Assembly (NCBI GenBank): GCA_004151065.3
Contig: NWUY0300132152.1
Location: 1 to 10,052, forward strand
Direction: 5' to 3'
Length of the DNA stretch: 10,052 bases
Source: Larix sibirica
Taxonomy: Eukaryota > Streptophyta > Pinopsida > Pinales > Pinaceae
The notes beneath the pieces are model-generated. The model was given only the letters and a program-made list of their open reading frames with translations. It ran no database searches and was not told the DNA's origin. Positions 1 through 6,732 of this stretch are shown in pieces. The position numbers were made by a program, and so were the translations under genes. Position 1 is the first letter of the stretch, and each line of letters begins with the position of its first letter.

Positions 1-213
1 TGTGAGGACCTTTTAATTTATCACTCACTTGAAACAATCACTTAAATGAATTTAGGAAATAAACCATGACTTATAATTTAATAAAGTGACTTTATAAAAA
101 TAAAGTACTTCACACTTTATTAAAAATGACTAGAGATCACTCTTTTAAAGTGAACTCTTGTCCACCCCAAGGCAACACAAGGTGAACAACACTTCCTTGG
201 TAACTTTTTAACA
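1..213. other. Non-gag sequence interrupting the gypsy element; possible LTR fragment
   Basis: The minus-strand Gag reading to the right stops resembling Gag near 213, and this segment has no open frame on either strand. On the plus strand it ends in TTTTTAACA at 205-213, so on the minus strand it would begin TGTTAAAAAG. A TG start is what an LTR inserted into gag would show. The five bases beyond (214-218, TGTTA) would then be one copy of the target duplication. The other end is outside the window, so this could equally be a deletion junction. I do not recognise the family. Confidence 0.3.
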
Positions 214-969
214 TGTTACACATTGAGACTCTAACTTTGGTTTTTGAAACTCTTTCAACACTTCCTGCTTAATTTCATTCAATGATTGCGTAACTCCTAG
301 TGCAATTGTACTCTTATACTGCATATACCAAGTCAGTGTGTGGTTTCTTAATGTCGTTTCCATCTGTGCTATCTTTTTTCTCTTGTCAGTTACTTGCTTT
401 ACAACCCACACTACATCATAGGTGAACTAGTGTTGTTCTATGTCATCCCTTCCAGTTCCATGGAAAACTAGAAGTCTCAAAATTGAATTGGTGATAACTC
501 CTGCCATGTTCAACCTTCTTACCACTTTTTCACTTCTACTATGATTTCCTACTTCTTGTATCCTCTTCTATAAAATATTCCTAACTTTGGTTTCTATTAA
601 ACTTTAAGCTTCATTTTGAAAAACATGAAGAGGAGGAGGGTCGTTCAAGAGGGGGATGATACACTACCATTGCACCATACTCTTCTCTACTAGATCTTGA
701 TGTATCCTCAAGTCCCAATTTATTAAATACTTCTATCATTCCAAAAATATCTTCATCGTATCCTTCTTCCTCCATCACCATTATGCCTTCCTCTGGCCCT
801 CCACACTCTTCCTCATGCCCCTCTTTTTATTTGATGTTAAAACCCCTTCATCAATATCCTCTCTATCACTCCCTAGATTATCCATCCTAACCTTCCATAT
901 AGATTCCTTTAACGCATTCGTTCTCTCATGTCTTTCTTCTTTTCTTCTCCTCAGCTCATCTGGGTCCAT
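208..969 (-). pseudogene. gag: Ty3/gypsy-type Gag, broken by frameshifts and stops
   Basis: Gag would form the capsid that packages the element RNA in the cytoplasm. The chosen start is the ATG at 969, which begins MDPDELRRRKEERHER, a highly charged N-terminus. That frame stops at 781. An acidic stretch around 814-620 (including VMEEEGYDEDIFGM) continues in another frame, and the reading returns to the first frame before about 520. The C-terminal part is the recognisable capsid-type domain: VFHGTGRDDIEQH near 470-430, then KIAQMETTLRNHTLTWYMQY and LNEIKQEVLKEFQKPKLES down to about 230. Most plant gypsy Gags have tryptophan after EQH, and here that codon reads TAG. At least two frameshifts and this stop make it non-functional. 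The zinc knuckle that should follow is missing because the reading ends near 213. The family assignment comes from residue patterns I recognise, not from a search. Confidence 0.8.
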
Positions 970-1046
970 CGCTACTTTATTTATGCTTTCCTACTTCATG
1001 GCTTCTCCCCTCTTCTCTCCCCACACCTCCTAAAACATAAGGGGGG

Positions 1047-1538
1047 TTACTCTTCCATTCTTCCTAGCTCCATATGCATAATCCCCTTTTCCAAGAACAA
1101 CATTTCTATCCAGGTAGGGATTTCTGCTAGCAACCTCTTCCTAGGTTTTGTCTCAAATTTATCCCTTACGCATTCAAAGGCTTCTTTGTACTTGATAAAT
1201 AACTCAGTAATGTACCCTTCTTTAATTCTATTAAACAAAAAATCTATAACCCTTTTTCACCTATTATCCAAACTCTTCAACCTATATTTATTTTCTCAAT
1301 CCCATATAATGACTTCTTGGCTCCTCCAAACCACATTAAGTTCTACTTGTCTTTTTACCCATTCAAACAATACAAAGGGAAATTCGACAAAGAAAATTCC
1401 ATGTGCTTTTGAATAAATGTACCTGTGTATCCAGCGCTTTAAATAGATGTTCAATTTTTTAGTCTCCTTCTATGCAAACTCATCTTCTTAGTTAGTTAGC
1501 CAGTTTTGCAATTCCTCCCTCATAGGTTTCCAATTCAT
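1047..1538 (-). pseudogene. Extra ORF between primer site and gag, unknown protein, four nonsense codons
   Basis: From the ATG at 1538 a single minus-strand frame runs 164 codons to TAA at 1047-1049, with no frameshift and only four internal stops: codons 17 (1488-1490), 23 (1470-1472), 81 (1296-1298) and 94 (1257-1259). The protein is rich in Trp, Glu, Lys and Arg. It includes LFEWVKRQVELNVVWRSQEV in the middle and LLAEIPTWIEMLFLEKGI near the end. No signal peptide or membrane segment is evident. It begins about 27 bases after the putative primer site, and its stop lies 77 bases before the Gag ATG, in a different frame from Gag. Such a uniform reading in AT-rich DNA argues for a former real gene. 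Ogre-type gypsy elements have an ORF in this position, but I do not recognise this sequence and assign no function. Confidence 0.6.
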
Positions 1539-1564
1539 GTTTCTTCAAACCCTAGCCTTTCTAG

Positions 1565-1582
1565 GTCCTGGTAATGGAACCA
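1565..1582 (-). other. Possible primer binding site of the gypsy element (tRNA-Asp-like, degraded)
   Basis: Minus strand reads TGGTTCCATTACCAGGAC, two bases inside the LTR end at 1585. Compared with the tRNA-Asp primer site of Athila/Tat elements (TGGCGCCGTTGCCGGGGA), 11 of 18 bases agree. Five of the seven differences are C-to-T or G-to-A, as expected from decay of methylated cytosines. The position is right; the tRNA identity is tentative. Confidence 0.45.
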
Positions 1583-1634
1583 ATTGTTGGAGTAAAAATC
1601 AAACCCTTGGTTCTAAATCCTTAACCAACAATAC

Positions 1635-1698
1635 CCCTATGAGAATCGACATATTCAATACCCAAAAGGTTAAGGTCTTATCTGAGACTCTCATAGGG
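1635..1698. repeat. 10-bp inverted repeat inside the gypsy LTR
   Basis: CCCTATGAGA (1635-1644) and TCTCATAGGG (1689-1698) are perfect reverse complements separated by 44 bases. They lie in the last 115 bases of the LTR in element direction (the R/U5 side), so the transcript leader could fold into a stem-loop here. A function in packaging or reverse transcription is possible but not shown. Confidence 0.6.
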
Positions 1699-1971
1699 AT
1701 TACTGAGACTGAAATAAGGATAAGGTTGAATAAGCATTGGAAAAAAAAACATAATTTCATCATAAGACATAGACATTTACATAGCATCAAAGAAAATATC
1801 AGAATCATGTGCAATGTAACACATACATATTTGCACCATAATACAAAACCATTCATTCAATAACTATAAACACAGTACATTAGGTACTTCTCTCTATCAT
1901 TCATTTACATTGTATTCTCAAATATAGGTCACATACATGAATGAACCCAAAACAATTGTATCCTTTAAACC

Positions 1972-1977
1972 TTTATA
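1972..1977 (-). promoter_or_regulatory. Candidate TATA box of the gypsy LTR
   Basis: The minus strand reads TTGTATAAAGG, a good TATA-box context, about 250 bases after the LTR start at 2229. This position would put the U3/R boundary near the middle of the LTR. It is the best TATA-like match I noticed in this LTR, but AT-rich DNA produces such motifs by chance. Confidence 0.4.
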
Positions 1978-2229
1978 CAACACATGAGATAGTTATATGT
2001 TTCTCAACTGTCTTTTAACTAATATTAGCAACTTATTCTTTAACTTGACTTAACCTTAACATATAATTCTACTACACAAGTCACTATACAAAATACTATG
2101 CAAGTTTGAAAACCATACTGCGCAAGCTGATACAAATTATATTGTGCATACTTATACATACTATACGGCACAACCAATTACAAAATGGGTTACATAACTT
2201 ATAACCTTATAAAAAATACAATGCCAACA

Positions 2230-2234
2230 AATCC
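2230..2234. other. Predicted target site duplication of the gypsy insertion (one copy)
   Basis: AATCC directly follows the LTR terminus and belongs to the copia reverse transcriptase reading (VAKGF). A second AATCC should lie beyond the other gypsy LTR, left of the window. A 5-bp duplication is usual for this class; only one copy can be seen here. Confidence 0.45.
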
Positions 2235-2850
2235 CTTGGCTACCAGTCGATCCTTGTGTTGTTCAACGACACCATCAGATGTAAACTTGGCCTTATAGAC
2301 CCATTGACACTTCACAACATTCTTTCCTTAAGGTTGAGAAACCAATTCCCAAGTGTGATTCTTCTTCAAAGAATCAATTTTAGAAGCCATAGCATTTTCT
2401 CATTTAGGAACACCATGAGCATCAACACAAGTGTCAATATCATAGGTTTCAAGAACATGTGCCATCAATGCAACACTACCATGTTGTTTATGACTACGAT
2501 TATGTCAACCAATACTAGGATATCCAGCATTAGGTTCAATAGCTTCAATTGTTTTAGCATCCCACCAAGGTAAACAAGTGGGTGGTGATTCAGGTCATCT
2601 AGTGTCAGTTGCATGAGCAAGTGTGTTGACATTCTCTATTGATGTAGACCAACTACTAGTCGAATCAGGAGTAAAATTTGACTACCTGGTTGAAGCTTCA
2701 AAGGAAGGTATAGTCAATCCAATCCCTTCATAAATATCAAATGGATCGCTATGTAATAGAAAGAAAGAGGAGTTCAATAACTTATTACCCGAATTCTTCT
2801 CATTAAAGATCGCTGCTCAAAATGATATGTTGTTGGATGGGGTCAAACAA
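2230..2850 (-). pseudogene. Copia integrase-RT linker and reverse transcriptase N-terminus, truncated
   Basis: The minus strand reads KNVVKCQWVYKAKFTSDGVV followed by EQHKDRLVAKGF, the hallmark opening of copia reverse transcriptase, which copies element RNA into DNA. It ends at 2230 within the codon after KG, cut by the gypsy LTR, so the catalytic YVDDM motif and the palm and thumb regions are absent from the window. Upstream there is a low-complexity linker with stops, and then ENAMASKIDSLKKNHTWELV, the usual lead-in to this domain. At least three stops interrupt it (for example before ENAM and after SQP). Confidence 0.85.
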
Positions 2851-2879
2851 TCAATAGGATTTGATTCATCATAAAAGCC

Positions 2880-3700
2880 CATCATGATGCAAACATGACT
2901 CTTTGCATCCAATTACTTCCTACAGTTATCATTGATATGCACCCAAGCAACACATCTAAAGGTTCTAAGGTGTTTGATAGAGGGTTTTCTTCATATATAC
3001 TTCTCAAATAGTTTCATGTCGTTGACAGATCTAGTCAGAACAAGGTTCAAGAGATAGTTTGAGTAGTAAAGAGAATTTTCCCAAATTTTATTCGGAAGAT
3101 ATTTGGCTTGTAGTAGGCACCAAGCTATTTCTACCAAGGTCCTATTCTTCCTCTCTGCAAATCCATTTTGTTGAGGGGTGTGAGGGACATATATCTACCA
3201 ATAAATACCATTTTGCAAGAGACGTTCTTCAAAATTTCAACTCATGTATTCTCCACCATTGTCTGATCTCAAGCATTTGATAGGTTGACCACATTGCTTT
3301 TCAGCCAATGCCCTAAATTCCTTGAATTTTTTAAAGGCATTACTCTTATTTTTCGACAAATATACCCATGTAAATGTAGATAAATCATCAATGAAGGTTA
3401 AAATCTACTTTTAACCTTTTAATGACTTTTTTTCATGCAATACAAATCACTATGAACAAGTTCCAGTCAGTCCCGTGCTCGCCATGATTTCCCATAATCA
3501 AAGGGTGTTTGATGATACTTTCCAAGCACAAATCCTCTACAAAATCCGTCAAGTAGAATAGTCTTTAGGAGATCAATAACCATGTTATTTGCTACCATCA
3601 TATTCAAACTTTGAAAGTTAAAATGTCCAAGTCATCCATGCCAATTTCGAATTCTGTCGCCGGTGTGAGCATTGAGTGCAGTCATTCCGATCGGTCCAGT
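2880..3700 (-). pseudogene. Copia pre-integrase and integrase core, catalytic triad retained but frame broken
   Basis: Integrase inserts the new DNA copy into the genome. The pre-integrase motif reads WHG-stop-LGHFNF near 3643-3614; the zinc-binding cysteine expected later reads Phe in CRGFVLGK. The catalytic residues are visible: D1 in LVHSDLY (codon 3446-3448), D2 in LRSDNGGEY (codon 3261-3263) and E in PQQNGFAERKNRT (codon 3153-3155). D2 and E are exactly 36 codons apart, giving the D-X35-E spacing typical of retroviral-type integrases. D1 and D2 are 185 bases apart, not a multiple of three, so there is a frameshift between them, probably near the T-run at 3425-3433. Stops follow ARD, YMS and GIYW. 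After the core, KHLRTFRCVAWVHIND is the usual copia C-terminal stretch. Confidence 0.88.
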
Positions 3701-3789
3701 CGGTCGAAAATCATTCTTGGGAGAATCACATAACTTATATAGTCCATATTTTGGATCTCAATATATTGAATCAGCATTCATCCCCCCCC

Positions 3790-4150
3790 CCGAGCCTCAT
3801 ATTCTTTACAATAAAGTGATTTGACCGAAACTCAATCGTGTTCTTACTCTATGTAAGTTGTACAATTGACATCAAGTTTGAACTCAAGCTAGGGACATGA
3901 TAGACATTAGATATTCAACCATGCCTTCATTCAACATCACCACTTCAAGCAACCATGAGAGCATAATCATGGATCTCCACTTAAGGAAGAGAACATAAAA
4001 GCATCCTTACCCATGTCCCGAGTGCAACCAAAATCTACTATCCATTTAGTCTGAGTGGTGTAGGCATGTAATGCCTGGGATGTGATAATAACAAAAGTGA
4101 AGTTTTCTCCAAGTCAGTTGATCGAAGGACTAGTCAATGTGCCTTCTTCA
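3790..4150 (-). pseudogene. Copia aspartic protease, active site altered
   Basis: The protease that cuts the polyprotein carries a WIVDSG-type active site in copia elements. Here 4044-4024 on the minus strand reads WIVDFGC followed by TRDM. The catalytic Asp is present, but the following Ser is Phe and a usual His is Arg, so it would probably be inactive even without stops. It sits between the Gag zinc knuckle and the pre-integrase motif, as expected. A run of ten C (3782-3791) near its end is a likely site of further frame slippage. The domain limits are approximate. Confidence 0.75.
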
Positions 4151-4188
4151 AGATGTTTCACCTTTTCTTCCAAGTCCTTTGTATTCAT

Positions 4189-5094
4189 CTAGCAGGTTTT
4201 CTCCACATGTCCCACCTTTCCACGGTAGTGACAATTTTTCTTCTTTCGATTTTTCTTGGCCGATGTAGACTCATTGGTATTTCCTTTAGTAGGATGGTCT
4301 ATACACTCTTGTCGATGATCAGGTCGACCATGTTCTTTATCATTTTTCTTGACCTTTCCTTTAAGAAAGTGATCATGGTGTTTGCTACCATGCTCCCCTT
4401 CATCAAACAATTTTTGTTGATCCTTAATCAATAAATCATAAAATGTATCAAAGGTGAAATCCTTACCATCTTGTTTTCATGTCATCCAATTGGAGTGGAA
4501 TGAAGAGCATAAAACATCATAAGGTTTCCTTAGATTCATCGAGACCAGTTCAATGAGTTGTCAGTCCTTCTCCAGAAAAAATGACAACATTCAACCATTT
4601 ACACATGTAGCTCCTTAATGCAATCCATATATTCATCTATCCTCTCAAAGGAATGGATTTCCAGAGAGATCAACTTGTTCTCTATCCGCATCACTTGAAT
4701 TTCGTTAACCTTGTCGAACAATGAATTCAACTTACTCCAAATGAAATGAGGACAGTCAATCCCACTTTTATGAAAGAGAATCTCCCTTGAAATGTAGGTC
4801 GTAATGGCCCCAACAAACTCATCCCTCTTTCTGTCGATTACAAACTTAGCATGATCATCTGCCAGATCTGGAATAATGACTTTAGTATACTACCACAATC
4901 CTTTGCTCTTCAAAAAAAAAATTCATATATGGAACCTAGATTGCATAGTTATACCCATTCAAAATAACATGTTCTCATCTTTGAATCCATCCTTCTGATC
5001 AAACATATCTAATCCAAGTTCAAAGAAAAGGTACCAGTTGACAAATCTTCATCCTGGAGTTGATCAACCCTAGATAAGACTCAAAACGATTCAT
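4189..5094 (-). pseudogene. gag: Copia Gag with a mutated zinc knuckle
   Basis: Gag forms the virus-like particle and binds element RNA. The middle of the reading (about 4860-4640) is typical copia Gag (UBN2-like): DDHAKFVIDRKRDEFVGAI, TTYISREILFHKSGID, then KLNSLFDKVNEIQVMRIENK. A basic tract with KKNRKKKN leads to the nucleic-acid-binding knuckle at 4233-4192, CHYRGKVGHVEKTC. The pattern should be C-X2-C-X4-H-X4-C, but the second Cys is Arg (CGT where TGT is expected), so zinc binding should be lost. The next codon, Trp in relatives, is TAG (4189-4191). Other stops occur near the N-terminus and around 4600-4490. The longest intact piece is 4189-4431. Confidence 0.85.
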
Positions 5095-5121
5095 AGAAAA
5101 CAGGTTAGGTCAAAACCAATA

Positions 5122-5133
5122 GCTGTGATACCA
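5122..5133 (-). other. Copia primer binding site for initiator tRNA-Met
   Basis: The minus strand reads TGGTATCACAGC, matching 11 of 12 bases of the common plant copia primer site TGGTATCAGAGC, complementary to the 3' end of initiator tRNA-Met. It directly abuts the LTR end at 5134. Reverse transcription would start here. Confidence 0.9.
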
Positions 5134-5335
5134 TGTTGGGAAACCTATCTTTGAACAATAAGACATTAAGGAAAATAATAGAAGGGATAAGTATTCCAAG
5201 AATATGGATGGTTTCTAAAGACATCGTTTACAACACTTAAGCACAACACATTATGATGAGAACATCACAATGCATTATTATTAATTGGCAATTAATTTCA
5301 ACATAACATATCAATACAACCCATAGGGTCATTCT

Positions 5336-5341
5336 TTTATA
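5336..5341 (-). promoter_or_regulatory. Candidate TATA box of the copia LTR
   Basis: The minus strand reads GATTATAAAAGAATG, a close TATA-box match about 280 bases into the LTR and downstream of the TCGA-motif cluster. Its order relative to U3 and the LTR end suits a Pol II promoter. It is predicted by motif and position only. Confidence 0.5.
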
Positions 5342-5445
5342 ATCTCTAGATCTAAAAAACTCCCTTGAAGTGAGGATGATCTGGTCCACAAAAAGGGTTC
5401 ATTGGTTCTAACCATTTCCACAAAATCTACAACAACCCATATATT

Positions 5446-5570
5446 AGTCGACTGCTTTAGTTGATCCAACCACAGCCTTATCGACCATTCATTCGACTAC
5501 TCATTCAACCACTCAGTCGAGCTTCTGATCGATTGCTTTGCTAGTCAATTGTTATCTTTTGACTGACTAT
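5446..5570. repeat. Cluster of degenerate (A/T)TCGA(C/T) motifs in copia U3
   Basis: Within 125 bases there are AGTCGACT (5446-5453, a perfect palindrome), TCGACC (5481-5486), TTCGACT (5492-5498), AGTCGA (5515-5520) and GATCGATT (5527-5534), followed by the decayed-looking AGTCAA (5543-5548) and TGACTGACT (about 5560-5568). They are spaced irregularly at 10-30 bases. Upstream of the TATA-like box they could be old enhancer repeats. Function is inferred from position only. Confidence 0.45.
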
Positions 5571-5621
5571 CTTTAGAAGATCCAGAGGTGTGATGAACCT
5601 ACATAGCCTTTGGTTCCAACA

Positions 5622-5626
5622 CTTCC
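5622..5626. other. Predicted target site duplication of the copia insertion (one copy)
   Basis: CTTCC follows the copia LTR terminus. A matching CTTCC beyond the copia 3' LTR, left of the window, would confirm the boundary. Confidence 0.4.
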
Positions 5627-6523
5627 CAATTTGATCGAGAGGATAGGTTTTCCATAGCCAATAGATTTTATGCAACATCTGTGGGGTTTGATGTTGGTTT
5701 GAATCGATAGAGAGATCAATTCAATCCTTGCAATGGATATATTTATAAATATGACATGGATTTAGAATCAACGATCCTTGAATACCTCATAGCATATTCA
5801 AAGAGTTGTTGATACGGGTGGCAAGATTTACTCACTTATGAGGGAAAGAGAATGGGATTGATATGTTCTATAATTGATTATGGTTTCAAGTATAAGACAA
5901 TTTGGTTATTAGATGCACACGTACTTGTCTAGATATATGTAAAAATACAAATTGTCCATGTTCATTAATTATAGTTCACTAATATGATGAATGATGATTC
6001 ATTTATGGTATCAACAGGTGTGAGAATGAACAATCTAAAAGAAATGCATTTTTATACATATACATATATAGTTTTGTGTTCATCTTTACCCATGTTTAAT
6101 TGAAAAAAAATATAATGTTATGTGAACAAAATTTCTAAAATTGAAATGTTGTCCAGAGATTGCCTTCCCATCATCATGAACTTTGGGTATGGGGTGACTC
6201 TCCTCTTCACTCTTTTGAGATATTCCAAATATTTCAAATACACTAACTTCATAGAACTAAATGCTCAACTATTATTTAATTATGGTTTTAAGTATAATTT
6301 ATTTTATATTAAATATATCTATTAATAACAAACATCAATGTATAGGGTGGTAGAGGGACTTTGAGCAATGCTGATGTTGATCACTTGACTCAAAATGCCT
6401 TTCTCACCACTCGGGTAATGATCCATTTTTTTTAAAATCAACACATGTACATACATATCATTTTAAATTTTATGTTATATATGTCTTATCTAGTATTAAT
6501 ATGTTACTTTCATTTTCATTAAA
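5627..6523. other. Non-repetitive flank with weak coding-like readings, no supported gene
   Basis: This AT-rich DNA is the copia insertion site. A plus-strand frame from 5633 runs 99 codons to TAG at 5930 with two internal stops (5708-5710, 5810-5812) and includes CNGYIYKYDMDLESTILEYL and YGWQDLLTYEGKRMGLI. I cannot assign it. A short open frame at 6122-6325 becomes AT-driven low-complexity sequence after about 6230. A segment at 6344-6416 lies between an AG and a GTAATG and could be a small exon or chance. None of these is strong enough to call a gene. Confidence 0.4.
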
Positions 6524-6549
6524 TTCTTGTACATAAACATGTACAAGAA
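6524..6549. repeat. Perfect 11-bp stem hairpin with 4-base loop
   Basis: TTCTTGTACAT (6524-6534) and ATGTACAAGAA (6539-6549) are exact reverse complements around the loop AAAC. It sits in non-coding AT-rich DNA 270 bases before the tandem array. There is no T-run of terminator type and no tRNA- or snRNA-like context, so its role is unknown. Confidence 0.7.
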
Positions 6550-6732
6550 AAACATGCATACATATGATGCTACATAGATTTCTATACATCTTTGTTACAT
6601 GCGAGAACTACTTTTATATTTCTCCTTTGCTTTTCATATAGAATGTATAGGGATGTATGGAATTGGTATTATGTATATATAGAATTACATTCATTTTTGG
6701 ACTACCTTATATATTTTGAGTGCATGTACTAG

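Larger units (their letters stand above)
1..2229 (-). mobile_element. Ty3/gypsy-like LTR retrotransposon, 5' part, decayed, nested in a copia element
   Basis: In minus-strand order this shows a 645-bp LTR (2229 to 1585), a possible primer binding site, a small unknown ORF (1538 to 1047) and a Gag pseudogene (969 to 208). The LTR starts exactly where the neighbouring copia reverse transcriptase reading is cut, so this element inserted into copia and is the younger of the two. The Gag resembles plant Ty3/gypsy Gag proteins. A primer site resembling tRNA-Asp, together with an additional ORF before gag, would suit the Tat/Athila/Ogre branch, but no polymerase is in view to confirm it. Protease, reverse transcriptase, RNase H, integrase and the 3' LTR are expected left of position 1. 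Coordinates include the possible secondary insertion at 1-213. Confidence 0.75.
1585..2229 (-). repeat. 5' LTR of the gypsy-like element (645 bp)
   Basis: The right end on the plus strand is CCAACA (2224-2229) and the left end is TGTTGG (1585-1590). In element direction it therefore starts TGTTGG and ends CCAACA, a 6-bp inverted terminus. Copia reverse transcriptase coding sequence is intact up to the base beyond 2229, which fixes that boundary. The segment has no coding frame, and the other end lies two bases from a primer-site-like sequence. It would carry promoter, transcription start and polyadenylation signals. The second LTR is outside the window, so the boundaries rest on termini and context. 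Confidence 0.75.
2230..5094 (-). pseudogene. Copia Gag-Pol polyprotein, broken and truncated
   Basis: A single polyprotein would have encoded capsid, protease, integrase and reverse transcriptase/RNase H, cut apart by its own protease. The likely start is the ATG at 5094, 27 bases after the primer site; other nearby ATGs are possible. Recognisable pieces occur in the right order along the minus strand: Gag (to about 4189), protease site (4024-4044), pre-integrase (about 3614-3660), integrase core (about 3100-3450), and the first reverse transcriptase residues up to 2230. In-frame TGA, TAG and TAA codons occur throughout, many at places where related elements have Trp, Arg or Gln. The integrase D1 and D2 codons are out of phase by 185 bases, which shows a frameshift between them. 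No functional protein could be made. The individual pieces have their own entries. Confidence 0.88.
2230..5621 (-). mobile_element. Ty1/copia LTR retrotransposon, 5' two-thirds, decayed, split by the gypsy insertion
   Basis: In minus-strand order: LTR 5621-5134, initiator tRNA-Met primer site 5133-5122, Gag, protease, integrase, then the start of reverse transcriptase. Integrase before reverse transcriptase is the copia order. The 5' LTR ends TG/CA are clear and abut the primer site. The coding part has many stops and at least one frameshift, so the element is inactive. Its remaining reverse transcriptase, RNase H, polypurine tract and 3' LTR are expected to the left, beyond the inserted gypsy element. 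Confidence 0.9.
5134..5621 (-). repeat. 5' LTR of the copia element (488 bp)
   Basis: In element direction it starts TGTTGGAACC at 5621 and ends CCCAACA at 5134, giving a TG...CA structure with inverted TGTTGG/CCAACA ends. The inner boundary is fixed by the adjacent primer site. It contains a TATA-like box and a cluster of TCGA-type motifs in the U3 part. The partner LTR is outside the window, so divergence and insertion age cannot be estimated here. Confidence 0.88.

Noticed and set aside
815-1033. Plus-strand open frame rich in Ser and Leu
   Set aside because: Antisense of the charged Gag N-terminus (MDPDELRRR...).
928-1416. Long plus-strand open frame of 162 codons
   Set aside because: It lies opposite the minus-strand ORF/gag readings of the gypsy element and has a Ser/Leu/Phe-rich antisense composition; the minus-strand reading gives recognisable protein.
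1537-1863. Overlapping open frames on both strands inside the gypsy LTR
   Set aside because: They fall within LTR sequence, start or end across its boundary, and show no protein family features.
2256-2573. Plus-strand open frame of 105 codons
   Set aside because: Antisense of copia reverse transcriptase and linker.
3059-3280. Plus-strand open frame
   Set aside because: Antisense of the integrase core, where D2 and E motifs are clear on the minus strand.
3687-3706. CpG-rich GATCGG/AGTCGG repeats as a regulatory island
   Set aside because: They fall in the copia reading just before the pre-integrase motif, where coding sequence explains them.
4153-4434. Plus-strand open frame that looks membrane-spanning
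   Set aside because: Antisense of the lysine-rich Gag region; hydrophobicity follows from reading Lys/Glu codons backwards.
6122-6325. Plus-strand open frame of 67 codons
   Set aside because: The second half is Tyr/Phe/Asn/Ile/Lys-rich as expected of AT-rich non-coding DNA, and no family is recognised.
6344-6416. Possible small exon between AG and GTAATG
   Set aside because: Only about 24 codons, no neighbouring exons identified, and splice dinucleotides are common by chance.
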